A stretch of DNA of 64,000 nt, from positions 1-64,000 of the forward strand of contig RXJD01000063.1 in NCBI GenBank assembly GCA_003987775.1. Direction: 5' to 3'. The first letter of the stretch is position 1. Each line of letters begins with the position of its first letter. Below are positions 10,313 to 19,264 of this stretch, piece by piece. Under the pieces are notes generated by a model. That model saw only the letters and a program-made list of their open reading frames with translations, was not told where the DNA came from and ran no database searches. The DNA comes from Mycobacterium sp. GTDB lineage: Bacteria; Actinomycetota; Actinomycetes; Mycobacteriales; Mycobacteriaceae. The translations under genes and the position numbers were made by a program.

Positions 10313-13077
10313 TGACCTCTGATACTCAACCACCGAAGCGCAAGTTGATCGAGGTGGCCCTTCCGCTCGAGGCTATCAATCGAGAAGCAGAGCGGGACAC
10401 TTCGAAGCGGTCTAATCATCCTTGGCGCCTGCATTTCTGGTGGGCCAGGAGGAAACTAGCTACGGCGAGGGCCGTACTTTTCGCCCAACTAGTCGACGAT
10501 CCTTCATGTAGACCTGATCGCTTTCCCACCGTTGAGCAGCAGCGACTTGAGCGTGAACGACTACATTTGCTTATCGAGAAGCTGGCCGATTGGGACAACG
10601 CACGCGCCCCTGAGTTCCTCAAGGAGGTCCGCTCTGCGATCAAGCACGGAGCAGGCGGTGAGCTTCCAGCCGTGTTCGATCCGTTCGCAGGCGGCGGAAG
10701 CATCCCGCTCGAAGCCCAGCGATTAGGGCTGACAGTACGCTCATCCGACCTCAATCCGGTTGCAGTGCTAATCAATAAAGCCCTGATTGAAATAGCGCCC
10801 AGACACCGAGATCAGGTGCCCGTATACCCTGGGTTGGCGGCATCCGAGATAGGCGGCTGGGACGGATCGCGCGGCTTGGCCGCCGATGTCCGAGCGTATG
10901 GCAACTGGGTGAAGCGTACAGCAACTGAGCAACACTCACAGACTTACCCATCAACCGCACACGGAACCACGCCACTCGCGTGGGTATGGGCGCGCACGGT
11001 TAGGTGCCCAAATCCCGCATGTGGAATTGACATGCCGCTAGTCAAGTCGTGGTGGCTCGCCAAGAAAGTCAAGAGAAAAATCTTTCTTATTCCGTCAGTC
11101 AAGCAAGATTGCGAACATCCATCAGGCTACCGAGCCGTATTCGCTGTCAGTGATGACTTGAGTAGACTTCCAAAACTGGTTGACGAAGGAACAGTTGGTC
11201 GACGTGGGGCTTACTGCATAGCGTGCGGGACCGGCGTACCGCTTTCATATGTGCGGGAACAAGGTCGTGCCAAATTTTTAGGCCAGCAGCTCCTGGCCGT
11301 AATCGTCGAAGGAACGAAGGGCCGTAATTACCTTGGCGCAACTGAAGACCAAGAGAAGGCCGCTGCGGTCACTCCACCTGAGAATGCGATTGACGGCACA
11401 CTTGGCTTTTACCCCCGAGACCTGAAGGCTCCGACCTACGGACTGACCAAATTTGCTGATCTCTTCACGTCGCGACAACTTCTCATCATATCAACTCTGA
11501 GTGACCTAATTACTGAGGTTCGTGCAAAAGTAATTACTGACGGCGGCGATCCAAGTTACGCTGATGCGGTTGTAACCTATCTCGGTCTAGCCCTCAGCAG
11601 AGGCACCGACTACCAATCCAACCTCACAACCTGGCATTACCAAAATGAGCAAATTCGCAACGTTTTCGCTCGTCAAGCGATACCAATGGCGTGGGATTTC
11701 CTTGAAGTAAACATACTCAGTGAGGGATCCGGAACGTGGTCTTCTCAGGTAGAGCTTGCCGCTCAAGCTATTGAGGGCCTAGTGGTGGACAACGATGGGG
11801 TTGCCTTACAACAGGCAGCCCAGGAAGCGTCCTACCAACAAATGGTTCTGTCTACAGACCCACCTTACTACGACAATGTCGAATACTCGGAATTATCGGA
11901 TTTTTTTTACGTTTGGCTTCGGAGAACTCTTCGCCCAGTCTACCCTGACCTCTTGGCAACAATTCAGGTACCGAAAGCCGAGGAGTTGGTCGCTAATGAA
12001 TATCGTCATGGTGGCAAATCGGGCGCGAAGCTTTTCTTCGAGAATGGTTTTCATGAGGTATTTTCTCATGCACGAGAAGCTGCCTCTGATGAGTTCCCGG
12101 CCACCGTTTACTACGCATTCAAGCAGAGTGATACCGACGACGACGGGCGGTCATCGTCAGGCTGGGAAACTCTGCTCGAGAGCATGATCCGGTCCGGCTG
12201 GGTTATTACTTCCACATGGCCATTTCGAACAGAAACAGCTTCTCGGATGCTGGCGCAGGGCAAGAATGCACTGGCTTCCTCGATCGTCCTTTCGTTGAGG
12301 CCGCGATCGGACAAAGCGCCAACCATAGACCGACGCGGACTGGTGACAGCGTTGGAAACTGAAATTCCCGCCGCACTTCGCACTCTTCAACAAGGACAGA
12401 TCGCACCCGTTGATTTACCGCAAGCGGCGATCGGTCCGGGCATGACCGTCTTTAGTAGATATGCGGCAGTCCTGGAGCCAGACGGAAGCTCGATGACCGT
12501 CCGCTCCGCACTGGCTCGAATAAACGAAATTCTTGACAAGGTGCTCAACGAGCAGGAGGGTGATTTCGATCCGACAACTCGGTTCGCGATCGCCTGGTAC
12601 CGCCAACACGGCTACAGCACCGGTACTTTTGGTGACGCCAACAACCTTGCCAATGCGCGCAACACGGCCGTTGACGCCATGGAACGCGGCGGGATCTTGA
12701 AGAGCAGAATGGGCAAGGTCAATCTTCTGAAGCCATCCGAGCTAAGTGAAGCCTACAACGTCATCAGTGATCCACACGTGAGCAATTGGGAGGCTCTCCA
12801 TCATCTGATCCGGACGCTGGAGGGCGACGGCATCACCCCAGCTGGCGAATTCCTGCGCTTCGCGGTGAGTCGACTCGACGGCGCGATCGAAGGCGATCTT
12901 GTCAAAGAGCTTGCTCACCTTTTGTTCCGGATAGCTGAGGCGAACGGCTGGACGAAGGATGCACTGAGCTTCAACAGGTTGGTCACAAGTTGGCCCGAAA
13001 TCCTTGATGCGGCAAGGTCTGAGGCATCAGATACCCGTACGCAGAGTGCGTTCAAGTTCGACGAAGAGGACGACTGA
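10312..13077 (+). CDS. DUF1156 DNA amino-methyltransferase, Hma-like defence system
   Basis: ATG 10312 overlaps the helicase stop by one base; an upstream in-frame ATG at 10285 lies inside the helicase gene and is unlikely. The 921-residue protein begins with the DUF1156 signature (RHPWRLHFWWARR-like), then AdoMet motif I DPFAGGG near residue 123, a Cys-rich insert with CxxxxC (CPNPAC) and CIAC that may bind zinc, and the catalytic DPPYYDNV near 513. DPPY identifies an N6-adenine or N4-cytosine methyltransferase. Its role is probably self-marking of host DNA or conditional modification of phage DNA. It stops one base before the ATG of the ATPase gene. GC is lower in the middle third than in the flanking genes, suggesting a mosaic origin. 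Confidence 0.85.
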   Translation: MTSDTQPPKRKLIEVALPLEAINREAERDTSKRSNHPWRLHFWWARRKLATARAVLFAQLVDDPSCRPDRFPTVEQQRLERERLHLLIEKLADWDNARAPEFLKEVRSAIKHGAGGELPAVFDPFAGGGSIPLEAQRLGLTVRSSDLNPVAVLINKALIEIAPRHRDQVPVYPGLAASEIGGWDGSRGLAADVRAYGNWVKRTATEQHSQTYPSTAHGTTPLAWVWARTVRCPNPACGIDMPLVKSWWLAKKVKRKIFLIPSVKQDCEHPSGYRAVFAVSDDLSRLPKLVDEGTVGRRGAYCIACGTGVPLSYVREQGRAKFLGQQLLAVIVEGTKGRNYLGATEDQEKAAAVTPPENAIDGTLGFYPRDLKAPTYGLTKFADLFTSRQLLIISTLSDLITEVRAKVITDGGDPSYADAVVTYLGLALSRGTDYQSNLTTWHYQNEQIRNVFARQAIPMAWDFLEVNILSEGSGTWSSQVELAAQAIEGLVVDNDGVALQQAAQEASYQQMVLSTDPPYYDNVEYSELSDFFYVWLRRTLRPVYPDLLATIQVPKAEELVANEYRHGGKSGAKLFFENGFHEVFSHAREAASDEFPATVYYAFKQSDTDDDGRSSSGWETLLESMIRSGWVITSTWPFRTETASRMLAQGKNALASSIVLSLRPRSDKAPTIDRRGLVTALETEIPAALRTLQQGQIAPVDLPQAAIGPGMTVFSRYAAVLEPDGSSMTVRSALARINEILDKVLNEQEGDFDPTTRFAIAWYRQHGYSTGTFGDANNLANARNTAVDAMERGGILKSRMGKVNLLKPSELSEAYNVISDPHVSNWEALHHLIRTLEGDGITPAGEFLRFAVSRLDGAIEGDLVKELAHLLFRIAEANGWTKDALSFNRLVTSWPEILDAARSEASDTRTQSAFKFDEEDD

Positions 13078-13078
13078 G

Positions 13079-16000
13079 ATGGCGTTGAGTAACCGCGACC
13101 GCATCGACCGCATGTTTCAGACCATGGCCGCGGCGCTGGATGATTTCATCGCCTCAGTGATTGGTCAGGGCGACCCGGCACTGGGGGCGGCGTGGACGAA
13201 ACTTGTTCAATACAAAGACGGCAAGAAGGGTGCTCTGTCCGACAAAACTTACAACCCGCTCGACCCCCAGGTGCAGTTTCGCATTCTCACCGAATCCAAT
13301 ATCACCAACGGTTTCAAGCCCGGCTGGTACCCCTTCAATAAGGCGCTGGGCAAGGCGGGCGAGTCCTTCGCGATCGAGCTGCGTGAGGTGCGCAACAACT
13401 GGGCGCATAACGGCACCTTCAGCGATGATGACGCCTATCGCGCGCTGGACACCGGTGAGCGTCTGCTGAAACTCGTTGGCGCTCAGAAGGAAGCGGATGA
13501 GGTCCACGCGATCCGGCTCAACTTGCGCAGAGTGACCGCCGAAAAGGATGACAAGAAGGCGCTCAAGGCTGTGGTCGACAACCCCGGAGCTTCCGGGTTG
13601 AAACCGTGGCGTGAGGTGTTGCCGCCCCACGACGATGTCGCGACGGGAAATTTTGCCGCCTCGGAGTTCGCGGCGGATCTCTACAAGGTGGCCTTCGGCG
13701 GTGAGCAGGATTCCGGCTATGCCGATGCGGTCGAATTCTTTCGCCGCACCTACCTGACCGAGGGGTTGACCGACCTGGTCGGCCGTGCGGTGCGCCGCCT
13801 GTCCGGTGATGACAATGCGCCGCCAGTCATCAATCTGCAGACCAACTTTGGTGGCGGCAAGACCCACTCGATGCTCGCGCTGTGGCATGTCGCGGCTGGG
13901 CTGCCGGTGGGCGATTTTCCGCAGGCTACTCAAGACCTGTTGGCCACCAACGGTTATAGCGGCGCGAAGGTTAATCGTGTGGCGATCGTGGGCAATCATT
14001 TCAGCCCTGCCGGGGAGACCAAGGACGATGGTACCCACGTCAACACCATCTGGGGCGAACTGGCCTGGCAACTCGGTGGTCCCGATGGGTATGCGGTGGT
14101 CGCCAAAGCCGACGCCGAACGCACCACCCCCGGCGAAGCGCTGCACGAGCTTCTCGGAAAGCACTCCCCCGCAGTGATTCTGATCGATGAGTGGGTGGCC
14201 TACGCGCGTTCCCTCGTCGGTCGTGATGACCTGGCCGGCGGTACCTTCGATGACCAGTTCACTTTCGCGCAGTCACTTACCGAGACCGCGAAAGGGACAT
14301 CGGGTGTCTTGCTGGTGATCTCGATTCCGGCATCCGAAGCCGGCGACGCGACCGATAAGATCGCTGTCGGTAACGCCGAGGAGGTCGGGGGAGCTCACGG
14401 CCTGGAGGCGCTTAAACGGCTGCAGAACGTAGTGCGACGGGTGGCTGACCAGTGGCGGCCTGCCTCCTCGACCGAGGCCTATCAGATCGTACGCCAACGA
14501 CTGTTCAAGCAGCCTGATGCGGCGGCGCTGGCGGCCATTGGTGGTACTGCGCGGGCCTATGTCGACATGTACCGCAAGTACACCGACGACTTCCCCCGCG
14601 AATCCCGCGAGACCGCATACGAGGATCGCATCAAGCGCACGTACCCCATACATCCCGAGCTATTCGATCGGCTCTACGAGGAGTGGTCGTCGCTGGAGCG
14701 GTTCCAGCGCACCCGCGGCGTCCTGCGATTGATGAGCACCGTCATCCATGCATTGTGGACCGGCGAAGATGCGTCGCCGCTGATCATGCCGGGCTCGATC
14801 CCGCTCGCGACAGCCCACGTCAACGCCGAACTCACGCAGTATCTGCAGGATTCGTGGAAGGCCATCATCGACGCGGACGTCGACGGGGTTAACTCCGAGC
14901 CTGCACGCATCGATAAGGAGAAGCCACTCTTCGGTCAACGGTCGCTGACCAAGCGGTTGGCCCGTACGGTCTTTTTTGGTGCGGCGCCGACGATTGGCTC
15001 CGCGCATAAGGGCCTAGAGACGCAGCGGGTGTTTTTGGGTACTGCTGTGCCTGGGGACGTGCCTGGGAACTTCCACGCCGCTATGACCCAGCTTGGCGAT
15101 CGAGCGACCTACTTCTACTCCGGTTCGGGCAAGTATTGGTATGACCTGCAGGCAAACATCACCCGCACCGCTAAGGATCAGGCGGAACGTCTGCACAGAG
15201 AAGATGTATGGGCTGAGATCGCGCGACGTCTGCAGGCCCAGGCCAGGGCTCGAGGCGATTTTGCCGGAGTGCACATCTGCCCGGAGTCCCACGCCGATAT
15301 CCCCGACACCGATGAAGCCCGGTTGGTGATCCTGCATCCGAAGGTCGCTCACAAACGCTTGACCGATTCAGCAGCAAAGGCTTTTGCGCAAAAGGCGACA
15401 GAGCAGCGCGGTACGGCCAATCGGACAAACCGAAACATGCTGGTGTACCTAGCCGCCGATGAAGCGCGGCTGGAGGAACTCGAGACTGCTACCCGCGATT
15501 ACCTCGGTTGGAACCACGTTCTGGCCAACGAAGCTGATCTGGATCTGACGCAGAACCAGAAGAATCAGGCCGCCTCCAGACGTACCCAAGCCGATCACAC
15601 GATGAAGTCGCGACTGCTGCAGACGTTTACATGGGCTCTGGTCCCCTCACAGCCCGACGGGAGTGCTCCGTTCGTTGTGCGTGAGACCAAGGTCGAGGGC
15701 CAATCAGATTCTCTGGCCGAGCGCGTCTCCCGGCGGCTCGGCAATGACGGCGACCTATCCACCCGCCAGGCAGCTATCACGATTCGGCTGGCTATCAATA
15801 AGGTTCCGCAGATTTGGAAAGACGGTCACGTCAGTCTTGGAGTGTTATGGGGGCTGTACTGCCAGTACCCCTACATGCCGCGTCTGCGGGATCGGAAGGT
15901 GTTGCAAGAGGGCATCCTTGACCTTCCGATGATCTGGGAGACCGACGCCTTTGCCCTGGCAACCAGCATCGACACCGCCACAGGACGGTATGTCGGATTG

Positions 16001-16405
16001 TGGATCCCAGGGGACAACAACTCAGCGCCGGCCCCTGTGGACTCGCTACTCCTCGTACGTCCTGACGTCGCGATTCACCAACGTAAGCACGAAGTGCCCC
16101 CGCCACCCGGGCCAGGTCCTGGTCCGATCCCTAAACCCGGACCTGGCCCCGGACCAGGTCCAATCGACATCGCATTCACCCGTTTTTACGGAGTGAAGAC
16201 ACTCAGCTCAGACAAGATCGCGATGGAGTTCAAGAACATCGCTGACGAGGTAATAACCAATCTGCGGGAGCAGGGCATAGACCTGGTCGTCAAGATCGAG
16301 ATTGAGGCTGTCGACTCAAAGGGCTTCGATGAGAACAAGATGCGCATCGTATCGGAAAACGCAAAGACGTTGAAGTTCGACCAGTCGGGATTCGAATCGG
16401 CGTAA
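13079..16405 (+). CDS. Swt1-type HEPN plus DUF499 ATPase, Hma-like defence system
   Basis: I start at ATG 13079, one base after the methylase stop; the longer frame from 13004 would read through the methylase tail. The 1108-residue protein has an N-terminal Swt1-family HEPN domain with the RX4H motif (RNNWAH, residues about 104-109), the pattern of HEPN ribonucleases. The DUF499 P-loop ATPase follows: Walker A TNFGGGKTHS near 254 and Walker B ILIDEW near 365. Near residue 1000 there is a flexible linker of Gly-Pro repeats, then a roughly 80-residue charged C-terminal domain. DUF499 proteins occur next to DUF1156 methylases and helicases in antiphage loci. The HEPN domain is the likely toxic RNA-cutting arm; whether it is active here is inference from the intact motif. 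Confidence 0.85.
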   Translation: MALSNRDRIDRMFQTMAAALDDFIASVIGQGDPALGAAWTKLVQYKDGKKGALSDKTYNPLDPQVQFRILTESNITNGFKPGWYPFNKALGKAGESFAIELREVRNNWAHNGTFSDDDAYRALDTGERLLKLVGAQKEADEVHAIRLNLRRVTAEKDDKKALKAVVDNPGASGLKPWREVLPPHDDVATGNFAASEFAADLYKVAFGGEQDSGYADAVEFFRRTYLTEGLTDLVGRAVRRLSGDDNAPPVINLQTNFGGGKTHSMLALWHVAAGLPVGDFPQATQDLLATNGYSGAKVNRVAIVGNHFSPAGETKDDGTHVNTIWGELAWQLGGPDGYAVVAKADAERTTPGEALHELLGKHSPAVILIDEWVAYARSLVGRDDLAGGTFDDQFTFAQSLTETAKGTSGVLLVISIPASEAGDATDKIAVGNAEEVGGAHGLEALKRLQNVVRRVADQWRPASSTEAYQIVRQRLFKQPDAAALAAIGGTARAYVDMYRKYTDDFPRESRETAYEDRIKRTYPIHPELFDRLYEEWSSLERFQRTRGVLRLMSTVIHALWTGEDASPLIMPGSIPLATAHVNAELTQYLQDSWKAIIDADVDGVNSEPARIDKEKPLFGQRSLTKRLARTVFFGAAPTIGSAHKGLETQRVFLGTAVPGDVPGNFHAAMTQLGDRATYFYSGSGKYWYDLQANITRTAKDQAERLHREDVWAEIARRLQAQARARGDFAGVHICPESHADIPDTDEARLVILHPKVAHKRLTDSAAKAFAQKATEQRGTANRTNRNMLVYLAADEARLEELETATRDYLGWNHVLANEADLDLTQNQKNQAASRRTQADHTMKSRLLQTFTWALVPSQPDGSAPFVVRETKVEGQSDSLAERVSRRLGNDGDLSTRQAAITIRLAINKVPQIWKDGHVSLGVLWGLYCQYPYMPRLRDRKVLQEGILDLPMIWETDAFALATSIDTATGRYVGLWIPGDNNSAPAPVDSLLLVRPDVAIHQRKHEVPPPPGPGPGPIPKPGPGPGPGPIDIAFTRFYGVKTLSSDKIAMEFKNIADEVITNLREQGIDLVVKIEIEAVDSKGFDENKMRIVSENAKTLKFDQSGFESA

Positions 16406-16441
16406 CGACGCTGGCCGGCGACACAAATGGAGACCCACAAC

Positions 16442-16954
16442 ATGTCCCGATTCACCCCAAGAAGCCAGTCACCCTCGTTCCTCGGCCGGATGTTCGGGTC
16501 AGGAGACGCCAACAGCGCGGTCGACCTCGATACATGGCTGGCAAGCACACTCAAACGCGAACTCAAACTTGAGGAAATCGAGCGCGACGAAGATGGGGAC
16601 ATACCCATCCAGTGCGGGAGCGCCATGGTGTTCATTCATCCCGATGACGAGTCCTCCTGTATCACCGTCTTCGCTCCTCTTCTAGAGGATTTCGCAATGC
16701 GGCCCGAGGTGTATGAAGCCATCAACGCGATAAATCGGAAGATCCCGTTTGCCAAAGCCATCGTCGACCCCGACATCAAGCAAATAGTGCTGGTTGCAGA
16801 ACTGCACATTTTCGATGGGTTGGCATCAGAGCAACTTATGGCGACGATCGATCTTGTCACCGAGACTGCAGACCACTACGACACGCTGCTGCAGAAGCGT
16901 TTTGGCGGTAAAACAATGCTCGACGACGCCGATGAAGGCGAGTTCGATGTCTGA
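16442..16954 (+). CDS. YbjN-fold (type III chaperone-like) protein
   Basis: The ATG at 16442 is preferred to the in-frame ATG at 16427 because GGAG lies at proper spacing before it. The 170-residue protein has the look of the YbjN/T3SS-chaperone fold: a central acidic sheet segment (VFIHPDDESSCITVFAPLL), then NRKIPFAKAIVD, then a strand-turn-helix (IVLVAELHIFDGLASEQL) and a closing helix. YbjN proteins are small binding or chaperone modules. It is 36 nt downstream of the ATPase gene and overlaps the protease gene by 8 bases, so it most likely binds or controls the protease. It has no signal peptide. Confidence 0.7.
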   Translation: MSRFTPRSQSPSFLGRMFGSGDANSAVDLDTWLASTLKRELKLEEIERDEDGDIPIQCGSAMVFIHPDDESSCITVFAPLLEDFAMRPEVYEAINAINRKIPFAKAIVDPDIKQIVLVAELHIFDGLASEQLMATIDLVTETADHYDTLLQKRFGGKTMLDDADEGEFDV

Positions 16955-17861
16955 GTTCTCGGACGGAATGTTGCGCCATTTCAGTGACGAGATAGTGAGC
17001 CTTGCCGAACGCGTCGTCGGATCCACCGCGATCGTCGAAGGACAAACTCACGACCTCGATGAAAGCAGCGGCTCAGCGTGGCTCTACGACGCCGAGCACC
17101 TCGTCACCAACAATCACGTCATTGATGGCATGCTCGAGCCGATACACGCCCAATTGCCAGGGCTACGTGCGACCGAGGCACGGCTGATCGGGAGGGATCC
17201 CCTCACCGACCTGGCGGTACTGCGCATCGACCCACAATCTGCGTCCCCCCTGCCGATCAGCCAATGCGGGGCCAGGCTCGGCGAACTGTGTTTCGCATTC
17301 GGTAGCCCACTCGGCGACTTGCCTGAAAGCATCAGCATCGGCATCGTCAGCGGGCTGAAGCGCAGCCTGCCGACCGGCGACAGGCAAGCGATATTTGATG
17401 TCATCCAAACCGACGCGGCGATCAACCCCGGTAACTCCGGCGGACCTCTGGTCAATGTTGACGGTCACGTGATTGGCGTTAACACAGCCGGAATTGACGG
17501 CGCGGACGGCATCAGCTTCGCTATTCCTTCCGAGACTGTCGCCAATGTCGTCCACGAGCTCATAACCTATGGAGCCGTCGAACGTGCCTCCCTGGGGGTG
17601 ACAGTTGCGCGACGTTCCGTCGAAGGCAGCCCCGACGGGCACGCACTAGTCGTCACTGCGGTGCGTGACAACGCTGCCGGCCCACTTGAGTGCGGCGATG
17701 CAATCATTGCCGTCGGCGATCGCAGGATCTCGACCCAGAACGATCTCTTGCGCGCACTCCACCGCAACGTAGCAGACCGCAAGGTAGCCGTCGTGGTACT
17801 GCGCAACGGCTACGAAGTCTCTGTTGAATGCCGGCCACGCGGGGTCAGGACCTTCGGATGA
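16947..17861 (+). CDS. Cytosolic trypsin-like (HtrA/S1C) serine protease with PDZ domain
   Basis: ATG 16947 lies inside the YbjN stop region (ATGTCTGA overlap). The 304-residue protein has a complete catalytic triad: His57 (NNHVID), Asp88 (LTDLAVLRI) and Ser164 (NPGNSGGPL). A PDZ domain follows from about residue 205 (GVTVARRS...GDAIIAVGDR). Unlike ordinary mycobacterial HtrA/PepD proteases it has no signal peptide or membrane anchor, so it should act in the cytoplasm. It is the last gene of the helicase-methylase-ATPase operon. A cytosolic protease there could be an effector switched on by phage, or could process a partner; the YbjN protein is the obvious candidate inhibitor. The enzymatic call is firm; the role is inference. 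Confidence 0.85.
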   Translation: MSEFSDGMLRHFSDEIVSLAERVVGSTAIVEGQTHDLDESSGSAWLYDAEHLVTNNHVIDGMLEPIHAQLPGLRATEARLIGRDPLTDLAVLRIDPQSASPLPISQCGARLGELCFAFGSPLGDLPESISIGIVSGLKRSLPTGDRQAIFDVIQTDAAINPGNSGGPLVNVDGHVIGVNTAGIDGADGISFAIPSETVANVVHELITYGAVERASLGVTVARRSVEGSPDGHALVVTAVRDNAAGPLECGDAIIAVGDRRISTQNDLLRALHRNVADRKVAVVVLRNGYEVSVECRPRGVRTFG

Positions 17862-17957
17862 TAAGCGGCGCGTCCACGACGCTTATTAGACGTTTGGAAA
17901 GCCAGCTCTCACCCAGAAAGGATCGGTAACACCTAGATATTTAGTCGAATCTGCGGA

Positions 17958-19121
17958 CTACTTGCCCATAGCTATCCTACTCAGGGCGTCGGCAATGACC
18001 TTGCCCCGGCCCTGCGCGGCGTGTTGGTAGCGCATCGCCGCCTGCGGTGATGAATGCCCAAGTCGCGCCATAAGTTCGGCGAGCGTGGCCCCGGTCTGAG
18101 CGGCCAACGTGCCGCCCGTGTGGCGAAGATCGTGCAAGCGCAAATCGGGCCGACCGGCGGCCTTACGCGCCTTGTCGTAGTGACGGTTGAAGGTCGATGG
18201 TTGCAGCCGCCGTCTGCCGGATGGGTCGGGACTGCGCGGAGGGAACAGCAGCGAGTCCCCCGGCGCGGTGAACCGCTTCAGGTGTTCACGGACCGCCGGA
18301 ATGACGTGCGGCGGAATGTCAACGTCACGAATCCCGGCGTTACTCTTGGGTCCGTCGACGATCCATCCGCCCTTAACCCGAGCAGCACCACGACGCACCC
18401 GGATCACGCCAACCTCGTCGTCGGTCAACTCGATATCGTTGCGGCGAAGCTCGACAAGCTCACCGGCGCGTAATGCGGTCCAACCCGCGAGCAACACCAT
18501 GAGCCGCAAGTCTTCCGGCATCGCCCCAACGACAGCGACGAGCTGGTCCACCGTGGCGACCACGGTCACGCCAGCACGGGCGACGGCCCCCGCTCCGCGG
18601 ATCATGCACGGGTTGCCCTCAATCAACCGGTCACGGGTGCGGGCGGTTTCAAGAATCGTCTTGAACAAGCTGTAGGCGTGGCTGCGCATCGTCGGCGCGC
18701 TTACCAGCGTACGGACATACCACTGGTCAACCATCGTCATGTCAATGTCGCGCAGCGGCGTGGTCTTGAAGTCGGGATAGATGTGCCGGTTCAACAGGTT
18801 GCCATAATGCTCGCGGGTGCGTCTGGCCAACGGGCTGCCCTTCACCGTGCGTGTCTCTAGCCAGTTCGCCGCGTAGTCGCCGAACGTGATTCCGGCAGCT
18901 TGCTCGGCGATCGCGGCGCGCTTGCGCTCCTCCGGTGAGGTCCATTCGCCGCGCTCGATCAGCTTGCGCTCGTTGGCCAGCCAGCCCTCAGCGTTGCTTT
19001 TGACGGAATACGTCGTCTCACCGGAGTGCCGGTGGCCGTCCGGTCCGATATAGGACGCTTGCCACCGCCCGGACGCACGTTTGCGAACGGTTCCCCATGC
19101 GCGGTGACCCGCCTTTGCCAC
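17958..19121 (-). CDS. int: Phage-type tyrosine integrase
   Basis: The 387-residue site-specific recombinase has an AP2-like arm-binding N-terminus (GHRAWGTVRKRASGRW), a SAM-like core-binding domain (about residues 75-170) and the catalytic domain with Arg in TALRAGEL, HxxR as LHDLRHTG, His in LGHSS and Tyr in AAMRYQHA. All catalytic residues are present, so it is probably active. The start is GTG with GGGAGG just upstream. It sits at the right edge of the acquired region, facing left, with AT-rich repeated sites behind its start. It probably inserted the island; no tRNA or duplicated attachment core is recognisable in the window, and the other att site would lie outside it. Confidence 0.92.
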   Translation of the reverse strand: MAKAGHRAWGTVRKRASGRWQASYIGPDGHRHSGETTYSVKSNAEGWLANERKLIERGEWTSPEERKRAAIAEQAAGITFGDYAANWLETRTVKGSPLARRTREHYGNLLNRHIYPDFKTTPLRDIDMTMVDQWYVRTLVSAPTMRSHAYSLFKTILETARTRDRLIEGNPCMIRGAGAVARAGVTVVATVDQLVAVVGAMPEDLRLMVLLAGWTALRAGELVELRRNDIELTDDEVGVIRVRRGAARVKGGWIVDGPKSNAGIRDVDIPPHVIPAVREHLKRFTAPGDSLLFPPRSPDPSGRRRLQPSTFNRHYDKARKAAGRPDLRLHDLRHTGGTLAAQTGATLAELMARLGHSSPQAAMRYQHAAQGRGKVIADALSRIAMGK

Positions 19122-19206
19122 TGCCGCCTCCCGTTTTGCCGAGCTCCCCGCGGGCTCTCCGCAGGCTCTCCATACCGATGCATGACGTTACATGGCGAAC
19201 TAAAAA

Positions 19207-19264
19207 GATCAGCTAAAGTTCCTATCTCAGCAGGCCAGAGCGATATTTCAGCTGATCAGCTAAA
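19207..19264. repeat. Two direct GATCAGCTAAA repeats, one within a palindrome
   Basis: GATCAGCTAAA occurs at 19207-19217 and 19254-19264. The second copy overlaps a perfect 12-bp palindrome, AGCTGATCAGCT (19250-19261). The sites lie 86-143 nt upstream of the integrase start, a place typical for a regulator operator or for integrase/excisionase arm sites. Confidence 0.55.

Noticed and set aside
6902..17861. DISARM or BREX assignment for the defence operon
   Set aside because: There is no drmA/drmB/drmC, no pglZ, brxC or brxL; DUF1156 plus DUF499 fits the Hma-like layout better.
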